Assembly: GCA_013115135.1 (NCBI GenBank)
Contig: JABANP010000445.1
Span: 1 to 43,805, forward strand
Origin: Perkinsus olseni
Lineage: Eukaryota > Perkinsozoa > Perkinsida > Perkinsidae
Reading direction: 5' to 3'
DNA length: 43,805 nt
The first letter of the stretch is position 1, and every line of letters starts with the position of its first letter. Both the position numbers and the translations under genes were made by a program. This document shows, one piece after another, positions 19,905 to 31,830 of this stretch. Under the pieces are notes generated by a model that did not search any database, had not been told where the DNA came from, and saw only the letters and a program-made list of their open reading frames with translations.

Positions 19905-22900
19905 ATGAGCTTCGCTACTCGCCTTCTCGGCAAGACTGTCAAGTACGGGACGGTAGTGGGCGGATCGGCCCTGGGAGTCTCATGCGGTTACGTCTACTTC
20001 ACAACACCGGTAATGGGCGGAAACTTCAACCCCAGCCACTTTGATGATTAGTTTCAGCCCGCCATACCCGCGAGTGGGTATCGTAATTTCACACCGCGTA
20101 CTGACCGGAAGGAAAGCCTGGATCGGTTGAAGAACGAAGTGTAGCGATTCCTGGCCTTCTGCACATCCTGGGCAATTTGGGAAAGTCTCTCCCACGTTAC
20201 GGCGTTGCACTAGGGCGCCCCAATTGCCACTGTGTCAGATTCGACATAGTTGTTGTTGGCGGAGGGGCTACAGGGGCATCGGTGGCCTTGGACGGCGCTT
20301 CGAGGGGCCTTAAGGTCGCCCTTTTGGAACGTGAGGATTTTTCTTCTGGCACTAGCAGCAGAAGTGGGTACCATCTCCCTGCGTGCTCGTTGTATTGTCG
20401 CAGCAGGTACGAAACTTCTCCATGGTGGGGTACGCTATCTGAAAGATGCTATTTTTAATCTGGATTATAAGATGCTCGTCCTGGTGTACGAGGTAAGTGT
20501 TATTAACAGTGGACAACCTTCTCTAACTCGTTGGACTATGAATGGAACACTCACAGAAAATGCTTTTCGGAATTCGACGTTCTTTTCGGTTGATAAGCTC
20601 AACTTTTTGAACGGCTTAAACTTTGTTATCATCTGGGAGAGGCGGGGATTTCGCTTCACTAGTATGCATGACGCGGAGCTGTTTTGGCGCCGAGTCGGAC
20701 CTCGGTATAGCGTAGAGAACCCTTCAGTGGCAAAAGGGTATAAACTTGGATGATTATGATAATCTCGTAATAGAATACCGTATCATAAGGTTATCATTTA
20801 TAATGTGTATTTTGTATCCTTCCAGGCACTTCGTGAGCGTGCTCACATGCTCCACTGTTCGCCGTTCATGACTCAGCCATTGGCTATACTAATGCCTTTG
20901 TACAAGCCTTGGGACATCCTAATGATGTGGGCTGGACTCAAGATGTACGTGATACCGTAGGGAGGCCGTGGGAGGGAGCCCTGTCTGCTAGGTACGAGTT
21001 TTGTGGTAACATCGCCACGCTGTTTTCGCCTGGCCTTCCGAACTCTTACTGGGTGAGCAAGTCCAACAGCCTGCATATGGTACGCAATGGGTGTCCTCGG
21101 CGTCACTCGAGGCGTGTCCGGTGCTGCAGTTCCCGCTGTTGAAGAACGAAGGTTTACTGGGCAGTGTGATGTACTATGATGGCCAGCAGAATGACTCCAG
21201 GGTGTGCCTTCATATCGCCATGACTGCCGCAGTAATACAAAATCAGTGGTCACTCGCCTTGACCGAAGGCGAGGGTTCCCGCCAGACAGGCTTCAATGAC
21301 ATCTGGTTGGTCCATTGGGTAGGTTGAAAACTACATCGATGGCTGGGAGGCGGCCACCGTAGCAAACCACACGAATGTCCTCAGTGTGACCAAAGATGAG
21401 CAGGGAATGTGCAGCGGAGTGAAGTACTGTCCTCTTTCTCGAGAACTCTCAGCAAACTTTTCGTCGCTCAGGGCGAAGGATGAGCTTACTGGTGAGACCT
21501 TTGAGGTCACCGGTAAAATGGTTATCAACGCTACGGGACCCTTCTCGGATATCATCAGAAAAGATGCTAACCCTGAGGAGCGGGAGCTGGTGGCCGCTGC
21601 CGCTGGAGCGCATCTGGTCATGCCCAAGTGAGCTGAGGACCGCAGTAGTAGTGCTACACATTACCGTCGTGAGAGCACGTGATGCCTGCAACAGCCTTCT
21701 GGACCGTCGGAGAAGGGGTCCCGGGCCCTGCGCTCCTGTGGATACGTATAGCCGATCTTTGGGCTTTCACGACCAATAATATAACAGAAACGATCACAAC
21801 TGAAAAATTTGCGGCAGATTGTGTATCGTACAGTCGTTTTCTCCGTCCGTTCTGGAGCACCATATCCCAAAAGTCACTCGCCGATTTCTCCGTGCGTGGA
21901 GAAAAACTAGAAAATAATAACTAGCTACCTCAAAACTTTCAATGGTTTTTAGGTCCTATTCTTCGCCAGCGTGCGGTATGCTCATCCCGGAAACCGCAGA
22001 CGGCAGAGTCCTTTTCTATCTACCCTGGGAAGGTGGGTGATCAGTGGAGGATGGAGTCAATGCTACTGCAGTTGTTAGGGAACACTGTCGTGGGCACGAC
22101 TGATGTTAAGAGCGACTTGACGCCGCTTCCAAAGCCAACCACTGCTGAACTTGACTTTATCGTCGAGGAAAGCGTCAAGTATCTTAGCTTGAACAAGGAA
22201 GATATCCGACAGGTCGGTAGTTCGACCATTACCGAATAACCCCAACTTCGTCTTCAGGACATAACTGCCGCTTGGAGCGGTCTCAGGCCGTTGGTCCGAG
22301 ACCCTAAGGCCGCTGACACCAGCAAGGTAGATGGGGCTTTCCTTGTAGAGGGGCCCACGACTTAGCCTCCTTGTAGATGTCTCGCGACCATGAGGTTGTG
22401 ATCGACAGCACGACGGGTCTGGTCAGCATTATGGGTGGAAAGTGGACTACTTGCAGGTGGGGCTTTTTCGGTTGGTGGGCAGGTGATGGTTGTTCCTGTC
22501 AGGCTGATGGCCGAGGATTGCCTGAACAAGGCCTTGGATCATCACCGCGGTCGGGTGTCGGCCAAGTACGGCTGCAGAACCTTCAGACTGGCGCTGCTGG
22601 GCAGTCACGGTGGAAAGTGAGACGGCTGGTGAAGCTCTCTGCGCATCCCGCGATTGGTCGTTGTTTTGGCGAGATTGCGGATGAACGTTTTGAAGCGTTT
22701 TTTCTCCGCTATTGTTGGCTCAGGTTTTCTGTTGGACACGGGTATGACTTCGATGTCCTCGCCGATCGTATGGCGATGGAGCTGAACAGAAGTTACGGAG
22801 TGGACCTCGACGGTGGGCCCCTGCTGCGACCAGCCAGGACAGCCAACCTATTCAGATGCTGTTCATCTTACTAAGTCCTACGGTACGTACGCGCCGGAGC

Positions 22901-23349
22901 TCTGCGAGTTCGGCCAGACGACCAACACTTTGAGCCCCTTGCTCCCACGCCAAGTGAACTCTCCATGCGCTTGCTTCTAGGACCGTCATCGCGCTTCAGA
23001 GTTTCCTTCGCACTGAGATTCTCTGGGCCATTGACAGGGAGATGGCAGAGTCGGCGGTTGATGTTATCGCGTACAGAACTCGAATGGCCTTCGTTGATCC
23101 GGTGGGAACGAAGGCGATCCTACCCGAGGTACTGGAGCTGCAGCTGGAAGGCGCCCGAAATCTTCATTCTCTAACCAGATTGTGAGCATCATTGGAGACA
23201 GGAAGGGATGGGATAAAAAGAAGAGGGCTGCTGAGATGGAGAAGGCGAAGCAGTTCCTGCGAACCATGACATATGGTGAAGGCCAGACTACGGCGATGGT
23301 GCGTCGCCGGACATACCGTGATGTTCCTGTGAGCATGTCCGCCGAGTAA
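19905..23349 (+). CDS. FAD-dependent glycerol-3-phosphate dehydrogenase, mitochondrial; 17 exons
   Basis: Oxidises glycerol-3-phosphate to dihydroxyacetone phosphate and passes electrons to quinone at the inner mitochondrial membrane. Exons: 19905-20009, 20058-20140, 20239-20363, 20407-20492, 20826-20944, 20992-21079, 21130-21231, 21323-21627, 21953-22032, 22079-22212, 22258-22326, 22377-22456, 22503-22616, 22724-22812, 22856-22953, 23000-23128, 23179-23349. All introns are GT-AG; 11 of 16 are 43-50 nt and the longest 333 and 325. The join is 1977 nt, 658 residues plus TAA, within the family range. Visible: N-terminal basic and hydrophobic leader, FAD-binding GGGATG (about 70-75), SSGTSSRSTKLLHGGVRYL (about 98-116), YYDGQQND, INATGPF, and GGKWTT (about 452-457). 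It ends shortly after the C-terminal GPD domain, and I see no EF-hand extension. Seemingly broken reading frames are fully explained by introns. Confidence 0.94.
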
Positions 23350-23365
23350 CCTTTCATGACCCCCT

Positions 23366-23620
23366 TCATAGTGGAAGCCATTCCACCTCATCAGGAGTGC
23401 TCGTTATTGTATCACACTATAATTGTGTGCTTGTGCGTGGCAGCGTCGTACTTGTGTTGTAGTACTCGAGTCAATATGCTGCTTCTACATAGCGGTCTTC
23501 GGATTTCTATGATTAATCGCCGCTCCAGTGCGGTCTCGGGCAGCGAGAAGTTTCAGAGGGCTCGTTACTGTGCGACGTGGAGATAGTAGTCCCTGAGAGG
23601 TAGAACATTGATCGGTTTTG
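23366..23620 (+). repeat. Dispersed duplicate block A, copy 1
   Basis: Starting 17 nt after the dehydrogenase stop, this block matches 32462-32790. Shared words include GAAGCCAT.CC, CTCGTTATTGTATCA, CGTGGCAGCGTCGTA, AGTACTCGAGTCA, CTGCTTCTACATAGCGGTC and GACGTGGAGAT. No coding role is visible. Confidence 0.85.
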
Positions 23621-24504
23621 AGCATGGATTCGTGCGGCTTCAACCGGCGGCCGTTGCGTTCCCCGAATGTTACTGACCTCCTCGGCATAGTACAGGAATA
23701 TTGATCGTGTAGTTTACTTGGTGATTGGTTTATGTTGTCTTCAGCATCTCCGCGGCAACAGCAGGGCTACGCTGGTCAGGCGAGTCTCCGTAGGCAGTGA
23801 AGACTGAGGACAAGTCCAGCGGGAGAATCAACCATGTGGGCGGGCGTATGGACTTACGATCACCCGCGATAATATAACCGCATCGAAAATTCTGCAACAA
23901 CAAACTCCGATTTTCGAGGTAGAAGCCGTGCGGGAGTTCGATAACCACCACTTTGCCCGACGCAGCTGCCCATTAATTCGCCGTATCTGCGAACAACGAT
24001 AGTCGCAATCGCTTTCTGATACGGTATCGGAGAGCAAATGACGCCATCATTGTCGCCGGTATTGGCAGCTGCGTCGGTATCATCATGATAACGAGGTATC
24101 AGTGATACCTCGCAACAATTCGATACGCTGTGATGACGATCGCGTTGCGAGGACAGGAAGGCCAACTCGAAAGACGTGTTGCGGTTGGTAGCGAACGACG
24201 TCTCACTCCGTAAAACGCAAATGGCACTGTGATACTGAGCTGAATAAGGCCTCGACCTACTGCGGAAAAGTCGGGAGGCAAGGGAGGAGTGGTACGACTC
24301 CGTGACCTATACTGAGTCATAGAAGTCTAAGAACAATCGCCACCATGATAATAGTCTTCGTATGTCTGCTGAACCCGGAGACACTAGTCAGAGAGCCACA
24401 AGGCCAATGTTAGTTCTTCACCACATGTCATCGGAGTTTACTGCCAGCGAGCAATACGGATAGGAAGAAGGGATGAGAGTAGAAATGGTCTGGTTGGGCG
24501 TCCC
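23621..24504. other. Spacer with duplicate block B and a palindrome
   Basis: 23737-23900 matches 27077-27240 (GCTGTCTTCAGCAT, GGTCAGGCGA, AAGTCCAGCGG, GTCAACYNTGTGGG-like words). A perfect CGAGGTATCA-G-TGATACCTCG palindrome lies at 24092-24112. No gene supported. Confidence 0.6.
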
Positions 24505-25375
24505 CAGGTTAGGAGGTGGAGGAGCCAGGCGAGCCTTCTTCCCAGCGTCACGAAGATAGTTTTCTCAGTGGCGAAGACCCACTTCCGACAGGTCGTCAGG
24601 CAATCCAAACGTGATGGTTGGGGCACTACAGCCCCGACCTGCTGGAGGAGTTGGGTATAAGGTGCCAGCGCCAGCCGGCTCCACACAGCATAGTGATCGT
24701 ATTGCAGACTTTGTGCGGCGTGGAAAGCTTTGAAACTTAAACGAGAGGTTCGACGCCTCTTGCACTTAACGCTATCTCCACATACCCGTCAGAGCGCATT
24801 CCTGTAACTTTCGCCAACCTCCGGAGATAGCCAGTTTTCTCCTCTTGAAATACATACTCGCCCGGTGTCAAACGGCTGCCTCCCACCCCTCATGCGAACT
24901 TGATGTCTTCACTTCGAAGGAGGTTGAGGGCAGGTGCAGCCTCGCCTCGTATATAAGTCAGAACGGTCAGTCCCCAGGCTGCATGTACCACCATACGACC
25001 CGCATAATCTTTGTGTCAGTGAGGTAGTTCTTCAACAGTAATCTCCTCGATGTAGACTTCTATACCTCAATCATGAGCACTGGCTCTTGGCCCTTCAAAG
25101 TCGATGGCGTAGGTGGAAGTGCCGGTCTGCTGCGTATGGCCTCGCGTGGGTGAACTCCTCAGGAGAAGGCCTGCGACACTGAAGCTGAAGCGCGATCTTC
25201 CGTCTGAGAGCATCGTCTCCTGGGTGTAGGCGGAAACCCAGAAAGTAAAAGTAGCTTCATGGTTCTCATCCGACGTCGTAGGCTGCGCCGGTAGTCTTCT
25301 TCCCGTCTCGTGAACAAACTTCTGCCAACAATCTTGAGCCAGGGCGACAACAACTAGGGCTTGAGTCATTACCAA
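24505..25375 (-). pseudogene. Decayed secreted two-repeat family member (alpha)
   Basis: Read leftward. A signal-peptide-like NWLVMTQALVVVALAQD near 25370-25320 is followed by KFVHET, then STYAIDFEG near 25080-25110 (compare YTIDFEASG in paralogue 2). Further on come SLQYDHYAV near 24695 and FATEKTIFVTLGRRLAW near 24530-24580 (compare VATENTIYVEVEGGRLALTK). Frame changes and stops interrupt it many times, and the start ATG is not preserved at the expected place. Total length matches a full family member. Confidence 0.75.
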
Positions 25376-25580
25376 CCAATTCGAAGAGAAAATTCTGCAT
25401 TAAGAGATATTGTCCACAAGTCAACTTGAAAGCTGACACAAAGAGCATCATGCCGAAAAGACGAGATGCTCATCGAAGCGAAGCGCCTTTGGGTAGCAAG
25501 GCTCGATGACGACGAGGTATAAAACATGACTCGAGGCGCCCCCACAACTCCGTGTCCTGATATGCGATAGGGACGCAATG
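25010..25580. repeat. Direct duplicate block C, copy 1
   Basis: Matches 25825-26330 from CAGTGAGGTAG through GAGCACTGGCTCTT, AAGTCGATGGCGTAGGT, CGTCTCGTGAACAAACTT, to AAAGAGCATCATGCCGA and GATATGCGATAG. It includes the N-terminal half of family member alpha and its upstream flank. Confidence 0.88.
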
Positions 25581-25824
25581 AAATGAAGCTTTGGTAGTTT
25601 GTGCGTCACGTCACAAATGGTGACTCACAAATGGGGACACACCGGTTTGTTGAATTCAGTGACGCCTGTCGCTAGGCGGCCTGTAGTCTGTTAAATACCA
25701 CACTTCGGCGCGTGGGTCTGGAGGGTTCGACTCGAGGAGTCTATCCCAAGGATCAACGGTCATTGAAAGGATGTCGCGCCGTTATTGTATTTCTGCGCAC
25801 CCAAACACTATAATCTTCTGCCAG

Positions 25825-26330
25825 TGAGGTAGGTCTTTAACAGTAATCTCTCGATAGACTTTGATACCAACCGCGAGCACTGGCTCTTTGGCCCTTCGAA
25901 GTCGATGGCGTAGGTATACTGCCCTGATCTCTGACAAGGGTATGGCCCGTGGGTGAACTGCTTTCAGAGAAGGCCGAAGGACACTGAAGCTCCAGGACGT
26001 TCTAGCTGGAGACCGCCTCCTGGTGTAGGGCGGAACCCAGAAATGCTAGCTTCGTGGTTCTCGTCCACATCGTAGGTTATATGGTAGTATGCCGTCTCGT
26101 GAACAAACTTGCCAACATCCTGAGCTTCGTGACGGAAAACCAGGGCTTGGAGTGACTACCAACCAATTCAGGGAAGAGTCATCATTTCTGGGAAGTGAGG
26201 TATTATCCCCGCGTATTTCGAAGCTGACATAAAGAGCATCATGCCGACAGTACAGCGTCGTCAAAGTCTCGTTGGGAACTAAGGACCTCGGTGACTTCAC
26301 ATGCCCCGGATATGCGATAGAGAGTCTCTA
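25825..26330. repeat. Direct duplicate block C, copy 2
   Basis: Partner of 25010-25580, about 0.8 kb away. It carries family member beta and stops where the homologous coding part would continue, so beta is truncated. Confidence 0.88.
25830..26180 (-). pseudogene. Truncated secreted two-repeat family member (beta)
   Basis: On the minus strand, QDVGKFVHETAYY then ITYDVDENHEAS (about 26125-26050) aligns well with DVGRF...YYDVDED of the intact paralogue. The frame breaks soon after. Only the first half of the family protein is present; no C-terminal half follows to the left, where copy alpha's upstream flank begins. Confidence 0.78.
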
Positions 26331-28329
26331 TTGTCCTATTAGGGACACAATGAACAAAGCTGAAAACGCGTTTGTGTGCGCCATACAGCCCAATCCAACT
26401 CTGCTCTCCCTGCGTGGAACTGGATCCTATGAAACGGCTTGATTCCAGCACTGCTGGCTTAGCCAATCGCGATTCATGCCACTTTGTACTAGTTCTTATC
26501 CATCATGGCTGCACCTGCTGACAAAAGATAATTCCAGTTGCGTCCACGTCACGTCGCGTGTGACGCCACAGCGGGACATAGCTGACGAAGCATCGCTGAG
26601 TTCAGCGACATTTGAGCAGGCCCACTCTCGTTGTATTAGATTGCGCATTCCTGTGCTGGATTCCTATTTAGTGTCTTAGCCTTCTAAGTGGTCCGCTGGT
26701 ATGGTACAGCAGCAATGGGAGGTGGACTCTCAGTGTGTGGATCTTTCGAAGAAGCCGGTGGCGTTACGCCTCGGCAGTTGATCCAATAACTCTTTGTATG
26801 CCTCTTTGGGCATCACTCCATCTGAGATGGATCAGCCCTTCCGCTTGATTTCCTGCTGGCGCTTTTCATTATTTCACACGCCTTTTGAGAAGGCGTGAGA
26901 AGTCGAGAACACATTTCAACTCAAAGTTTTTCGAGTAGTGTAGTTGTGGTAGGTAGCATATTGAGGGAAGCATGGTGAGAGATTGGACGTGAAGTCCTGC
27001 AGCTCGCCCCTGGTCCCCCGCAGACGACGTCCTCATATTACGAGAATGGTTTAATACCGTAAGTTGCTCACTACTTTGCGCTGTCTTCAGCATACCTCGA
27101 CAACCGCAAGTTCTTGGCTTGTCAGGCGATGCCCCCTAGGGTAATGGAGGGTGAGGAGAAGTCCAGCGGAGGAGTCAACTCTGTGGGAGTGGAGGGCGCG
27201 CAAGCATACGGTAATCTGAGACTCTGCCACAGGTGAGGCACCCGCGCTTTTTGGGGGCTGATGCTATCGACAGTGTAACTTAGAAGCCGATGCCGGCATG
27301 ACCGGCGGGTGATCACCATTGCGATGGTTATATTATTTCGACCTCTTTGAGACTCTGAGGCTCAGAGTCTGAGCTGTTTAAGCCTCTATCATATCCGACC
27401 ACTCGCCTTCGCCGCGAGACTCTGCGTCCAACTGGGTTCTAGCTACTGGGATCGGTATACTTGCAAGCAAAGCAGGTCGTCCAGAAAGCCCAGTCGTTGG
27501 TGAGCGCGTGTTACAGCGCTTTATAAAAGCCCCACGGGCCCCGGAGCAACTCGGATCTGCCAGCAAGCTGACACACCCGGCAACCATGGTCTGGTTGTAT
27601 AACCTTAAAAGTAGTTCAGATGGGTGAAACGGTCTACGCAGGAAGGAAAGAGGGCTTCTGCTTATTTTGTGCACCTTAACCTCATTGCCTCACCGGTTAT
27701 CATTTCCGGCCACCTTCTCCCGTCCAACTGACCTAGTGTCCTCGCCGGGAAAGCGGGACCATGCAAGAGCCCAATCGTAGCTGAACGTGCGTGTCATCGC
27801 GAAGAAAGCCCGGAGCCTGCGGGCCGCAGGTTGAGTCATGTCAAACTAGTCATTTGCCAAACTCAAATCGCCTAGTTCATCGTCTACCCAAATTCAAATG
27901 AGCGAAACGGTTCGAACAGAAATGAAAAGGCTTCTCAGATAGGGTGAACGAATCTTGGGATACTGTATGCTACCATTATTTGCGATCACCGCTATGAGAA
28001 TAAACTATCGGTCCATTCACTGTAGCAGCATCCGTGATACTCAGCTGTTATCGCCGAGCTACAAGGGAGGAAACCGCGGGCAGACAGCGACAGGCTACGG
28101 AAGAAATTATGAGGCATATATGAATGAGAATGACTTGAAAATCGGCTCGCTGGAGACGGGAGGAGAAGTCGGACCGACGCCGTCGGTCCGACGGTAGATC
28201 AGGCATTTCGGCGACCAGTCAGAACATGCGAAAGTACTCGTTAGGAGATCAGCGAACAGCGCGTGGTATTTAGCGCGTTGCTTCTCAACCCAATCGTAAA
28301 ACGAAGACTTTGCGGGGAGACTCTGGCGA
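26331..28329. other. Gene-poor spacer with duplicate block B copy 2 and palindromes
   Basis: No supported gene. It contains 27077-27240 (partner of 23737-23900). AGACTCTGAG-G-CTCAGAGTCT (27350-27370) is chained to CTCAGA-G-TCTGAG (27361-27373). CCTGCGG-G-CCGCAGG lies at 27816-27830 and GTCGGACCGACG-C-CGTCGGTCCGAC at 28168-28192. A GAAACGGT.. word with similar flanks recurs near 27627 and 27905. Confidence 0.6.
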
Positions 28330-29194
28330 GAGGAAGACGAGATCTCTGGAATTTCATCACGAAGATCGTTGTCTTCATTGGCAGCGACCACCCGCTTTGA
28401 GGTCGTCTTGACTACTGCTAGACGGCTTTCGCCTGGCTAGCACGTCTGACCGCAGTGCACCGAATACTCTTTGTTCCAGCCATCGTCCGAGCTACTTCGT
28501 GGTAGCCTCCTGTGACTCCGCTAAGGCGGCGTAGTACTTGGAGGTCTGATGCGGCTCCAAAGCGTTCGACAACCGGAAAATGAAAGCGAGGTGCCACGCT
28601 TCTCACATTTAGCTCGTATCCTTACGCCGCCCCATCACGGCGTATCCTGTAAGCCAGCTTGAACCTATAGGGATGGGTAGATGACCTGTATTATTACGCA
28701 TTTACCAGCCACCGCATTTCGACCGTTCCTCACGAGGGATGATCGGCTCCCGGAAGTTGATGGAAATGGCGTAGGGTCTCGCAAGTGATAACAGTGAAGT
28801 CTCCATCCGTACCAGCTGGTGGAGTTGTCATCGGCAGGCGTGGATCCAAAAGGCGCCTTGAAAAGCAAGCTCTTGACTCCGGTGAAAAGAGATCATGAAT
28901 AGTCCGGGGAGGAACCGCCTTCGCAAGGAATAGGTAAATATGTTTTTATTGCCATCATCGCTCACCAGGGGACTGGGGGCAGGGTGAAAGTAGCAGTCAA
29001 AAATCGACCGCAGCCCGCGGTCCAGGTGGGCTTGACGTGTCTTGAGGGTGAATACAGCTTTAAAAGTCCGCCTCCACTTGTAAGTTATAGCACAGTCTAC
29101 CGCCCTCGTAGATGTACGTGCCCGGCTCCAGAGCTGTAGTGAAGATGAACACAGCTTGAATGACCGCCAACCAAGTCGGGATGGAGTTACTCAT
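28330..29194 (-). pseudogene. Decayed secreted two-repeat family member (gamma)
   Basis: The start ATG at 29194 opens a signal peptide (MSNSIPTWLAVIQAVFIFTT). ALEPGTYIYEGGRLCYNLQ follows, resembling the family repeat core GEYVYKES..ISISYK, and a stop comes at 29060. Further left, the PRFHFPVVERFGAASDLQ and SKRVVAANEDNDL stretches match the C-terminal half of member delta. Interruptions are many, so it is a pseudogene or a gene with introns I could not resolve. Confidence 0.6.
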
Positions 29195-30376
29195 TGGAAG
29201 GGAAAGGTTTGAGCGAAAAGCCTTTGACAGAGCTGAAATCAATGAGAGTTGCGTCCGTAGAAGCTGTCGGGATCTGATCGGACGAAATATGGCGGCGAGA
29301 TCCATGGAGCGATTGTGACTTCGCAAGGTGGGGAGGAGCAACGAACGACGATCGATGAACGTTCCGGCGTCACCTGCCGGCGGTGACGCGCCCCGTTGCG
29401 GGCTTCTCCGTTAGGGCGTTCCGCCATTCCAGGCAGCCATCGGTCATATCTACGAACAGCGAGGTTGCCATGATCATTCGATACCTTTCCCCAATGGGCT
29501 CATCTGATGAGCCTCATTTTCGTAAACGGAGTTCACCACGAGGAGCTGGCGAGTGTCAACCGTTATCGTCTCTTTTGATGATACCGCGCTTCACCGGAAG
29601 TGAGCCCCGCCGAGCTGTTCTTACCAATGGCTTTTGTCAATGCCCCTGCCGCGACAGCGTACTAACGCTGAGGTTGGCACGATGCAAATCTTGCAAGGTT
29701 CATCTGAGCATATACGTCTGTTCCTGCTGGTACTTGCTATACCTCTCGTGATCTGGCTCAATGTGAAGGCGAAAAATTTTTCGCCCACCCGATGAAGGGT
29801 CCTCCCTGCGCGGGGAGCGGAGAGCACAGAGGCTGGGCATTGCGAGGATAAGCGTCCGTTCGTCACAAAAAAGGAAAAACTTGTCGAACGCAAGAGCCCC
29901 TGATTTGCGGTTTAATGAAGGTGAAAAGAGCGACACAGAGGATGATGGCTACTTGGCGATCATAGGTGATGGAAATCTCATCCTGCTCATCTACAGAGTG
30001 AAAATCTGTTTCCCTGCAGATTGGCATGCATCTGATGAACATCCACTTCGAGACTCTCTACACAGTCTATCCGCCAATCTATCACGTGATAGCAACAACC
30101 ATGGACTGGTTCTACGGCGGGCTGCCATTGGCGGGTCAGGACACCAGTGGTAGCCTATAGAGAACATGAAGTTGATGAACGTCGGGGGTCTTAGAAATCG
30201 GATAACTTCGAACGAGCAGATGTGAAATGGCACGCCGGAGCCGGCAGCAAAGGGACTGGGGCAGATGGGCCTGGATAGTACTGGATAAGAGTAGATATTA
30301 GCGAACATCCGGTAGTCGACGCATGATGCTGCCTGAGCCACTTGGGCATAGAGATTACCTCACCTTGGTGAGAGAG

Positions 30377-31170
30377 CTAGACGAGCTCCCTCAAACCGTA
30401 ATCGTAGATCGTTCTATCAGTGACGAAGACCACCTTCTTGAGATCGTCGGCACCTCGAGAGAGATATGCCGGGGCAAAACACGCTTCACCGCCGTCAGTA
30501 GCTTTCCCAGCTATGGTGCGATCTTCCTCTTCAACTGGCTCCACATCATAGTACTCTTGAAGGTCCTTCAGCCCCAAGGCGTCCAGGACAGCTTGGAAAC
30601 GGAAGCGACGGGGACCACTCTTCCACATTCAACTCGTATCATTACGTCCCCATCATCGCGTACCTTGTAGACCAGCTTGACCTTTAGGACGAGCAGGTGA
30701 CCTGTGAAACGAACTTTCTACCTGACCACAGCTTCGCGCTACCCTCGGGCGAAAAGCGATCTTTGTTACGGAAGTAAGTAGTAAGAGAGCTGTCATTTCT
30801 ATAAATTGGAAATGCCAGGTCACCGTACTGAATAACAATACGTGCAGGTGGAAGGAACTACCGGACCCGTCCAAACTGGCTGTCCGGAAAGCAACGGCCG
30901 ATAGCAGCGTGTGTAGGACCAGTCGCAGGCTTGAGGGAGGGATTCTCCGTCCTCCCACGCTGTAGGAGCAGGCAGGAACCCTTTTAATGTGACTCAGAGG
31001 GGACGGTTCCGCATGCTGGAAAGCGATGGGAGCGGCGAGTCAGGGTAAACTCCGGTTTCGGTCATCGTGCCGAGAAATGAGAATACAACCGTATTGGTCC
31101 TCGTCTTCACTCTGGAGGTCATTTTCAAAATCTTCCGCCCTCGTGGACGTACTCCGCCAACCTTCTTCTT
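30377..31170 (-). pseudogene. Decayed secreted two-repeat family member (delta)
   Basis: The C-terminal half is an open stretch from about 30630 to the stop at 30377. It contains LKDLQEYYDVEP (compare GLQYSYYAVES) and ADDLKKVVFVTDRTIYDYG (compare DDFSRVVVATENTIYVEV). Just upstream VKLVYKVRDDGDVMIRVECG matches ISYKIYAGGLGGVMVESE. An N-terminal EYVHEGGRF near 31120 is followed by stops. Shared flanks with member gamma at 28620-28680 and 30637-30700 indicate a duplicated pair. Confidence 0.68.
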
Positions 31171-31478
31171 GGGCTCTACCGGGCGATGACAACGGTGAGC
31201 TGGATCGCTATCAGCCGTCGGGACGAAGTGAACCATGCTCTCCTCGTCGAAAACTACATTGAGGAGAGCGTGAAATGCTGCGGAAAGAATCAACCGTCGA
31301 GGGGCTTGCTGTCCATTGGTAGAAGGTCGGCTTTCGTGCTTCTGGCCAGGCTGACTCTGTTTACTACGTTGGCATAGCTGCGTAATGAACGCTCCAGCGT
31401 CGCGTCACCCTGAGGGAGCAGCGACGCCCGCCATCTTCAGCTGTGGCCTGCGGCCGTTGTTTCTCCGCTGTTGCTCAC
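31171..31478. other. No supported gene
   Basis: Upstream flank of family member delta. Short open frames without motifs. Confidence 0.35.
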
Positions 31479-31830
31479 AGGCAACTTAAGACGAGGAGGA
31501 GCGTAGAGCTTTATCTTACCGTTGCTCATAGTCAACACAAGGCGAGAAGGAGTGTAGAGCTATCTATCTGCTGCTCATAGTCAACACAAGGCGAGAAGGA
31601 GGGTAGAGCTTATATCTACTGTTGCCTCTAGTCAACACAAGGCGAGAAGGAGTGCAGAGCCATCTACCGCTGTCGCTCATAGTCAACACACAGGCGAGAA
31701 GGAGCGTAGGAGCTTATCTTACTGCTGTCTACAGAGTCAACACAAGGCGAGAAGGGAGTGTAGGAGCTTATCTACTGCTGCTCATAGTCAACACACAGGC
31801 GCGAGGAGTGCGATAGAGCCCATGTCTACC
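31479..31830 (+). repeat. Minisatellite, unit about 51 nt
   Basis: GTCAACACAAGGCGAGAAGG-like units start at 31531, 31580, 31631, 31682, 31736 and 31787, with a more diverged unit before them (about 31479) and a stray one at about 31992. Each unit continues with GAGTGTAGAGCTTATCTACTG and a CTGCTCATA end. Units vary by small indels. Confidence 0.9.

Noticed and set aside
20049..20051. In-frame TAG soon after the dehydrogenase start, read as a pseudogene mark
   Set aside because: It lies within a 48-nt GT-AG intron (20010-20057); removal restores the family sequence.
25720..25745. GGTTCGACTC as a tRNA T-loop
   Set aside because: The flanking bases do not pair into a T-stem, and no acceptor or anticodon arm fits.
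31479..31830. CRISPR-like array
   Set aside because: Units are contiguous and diverged, with no unique spacers, in a eukaryotic setting.
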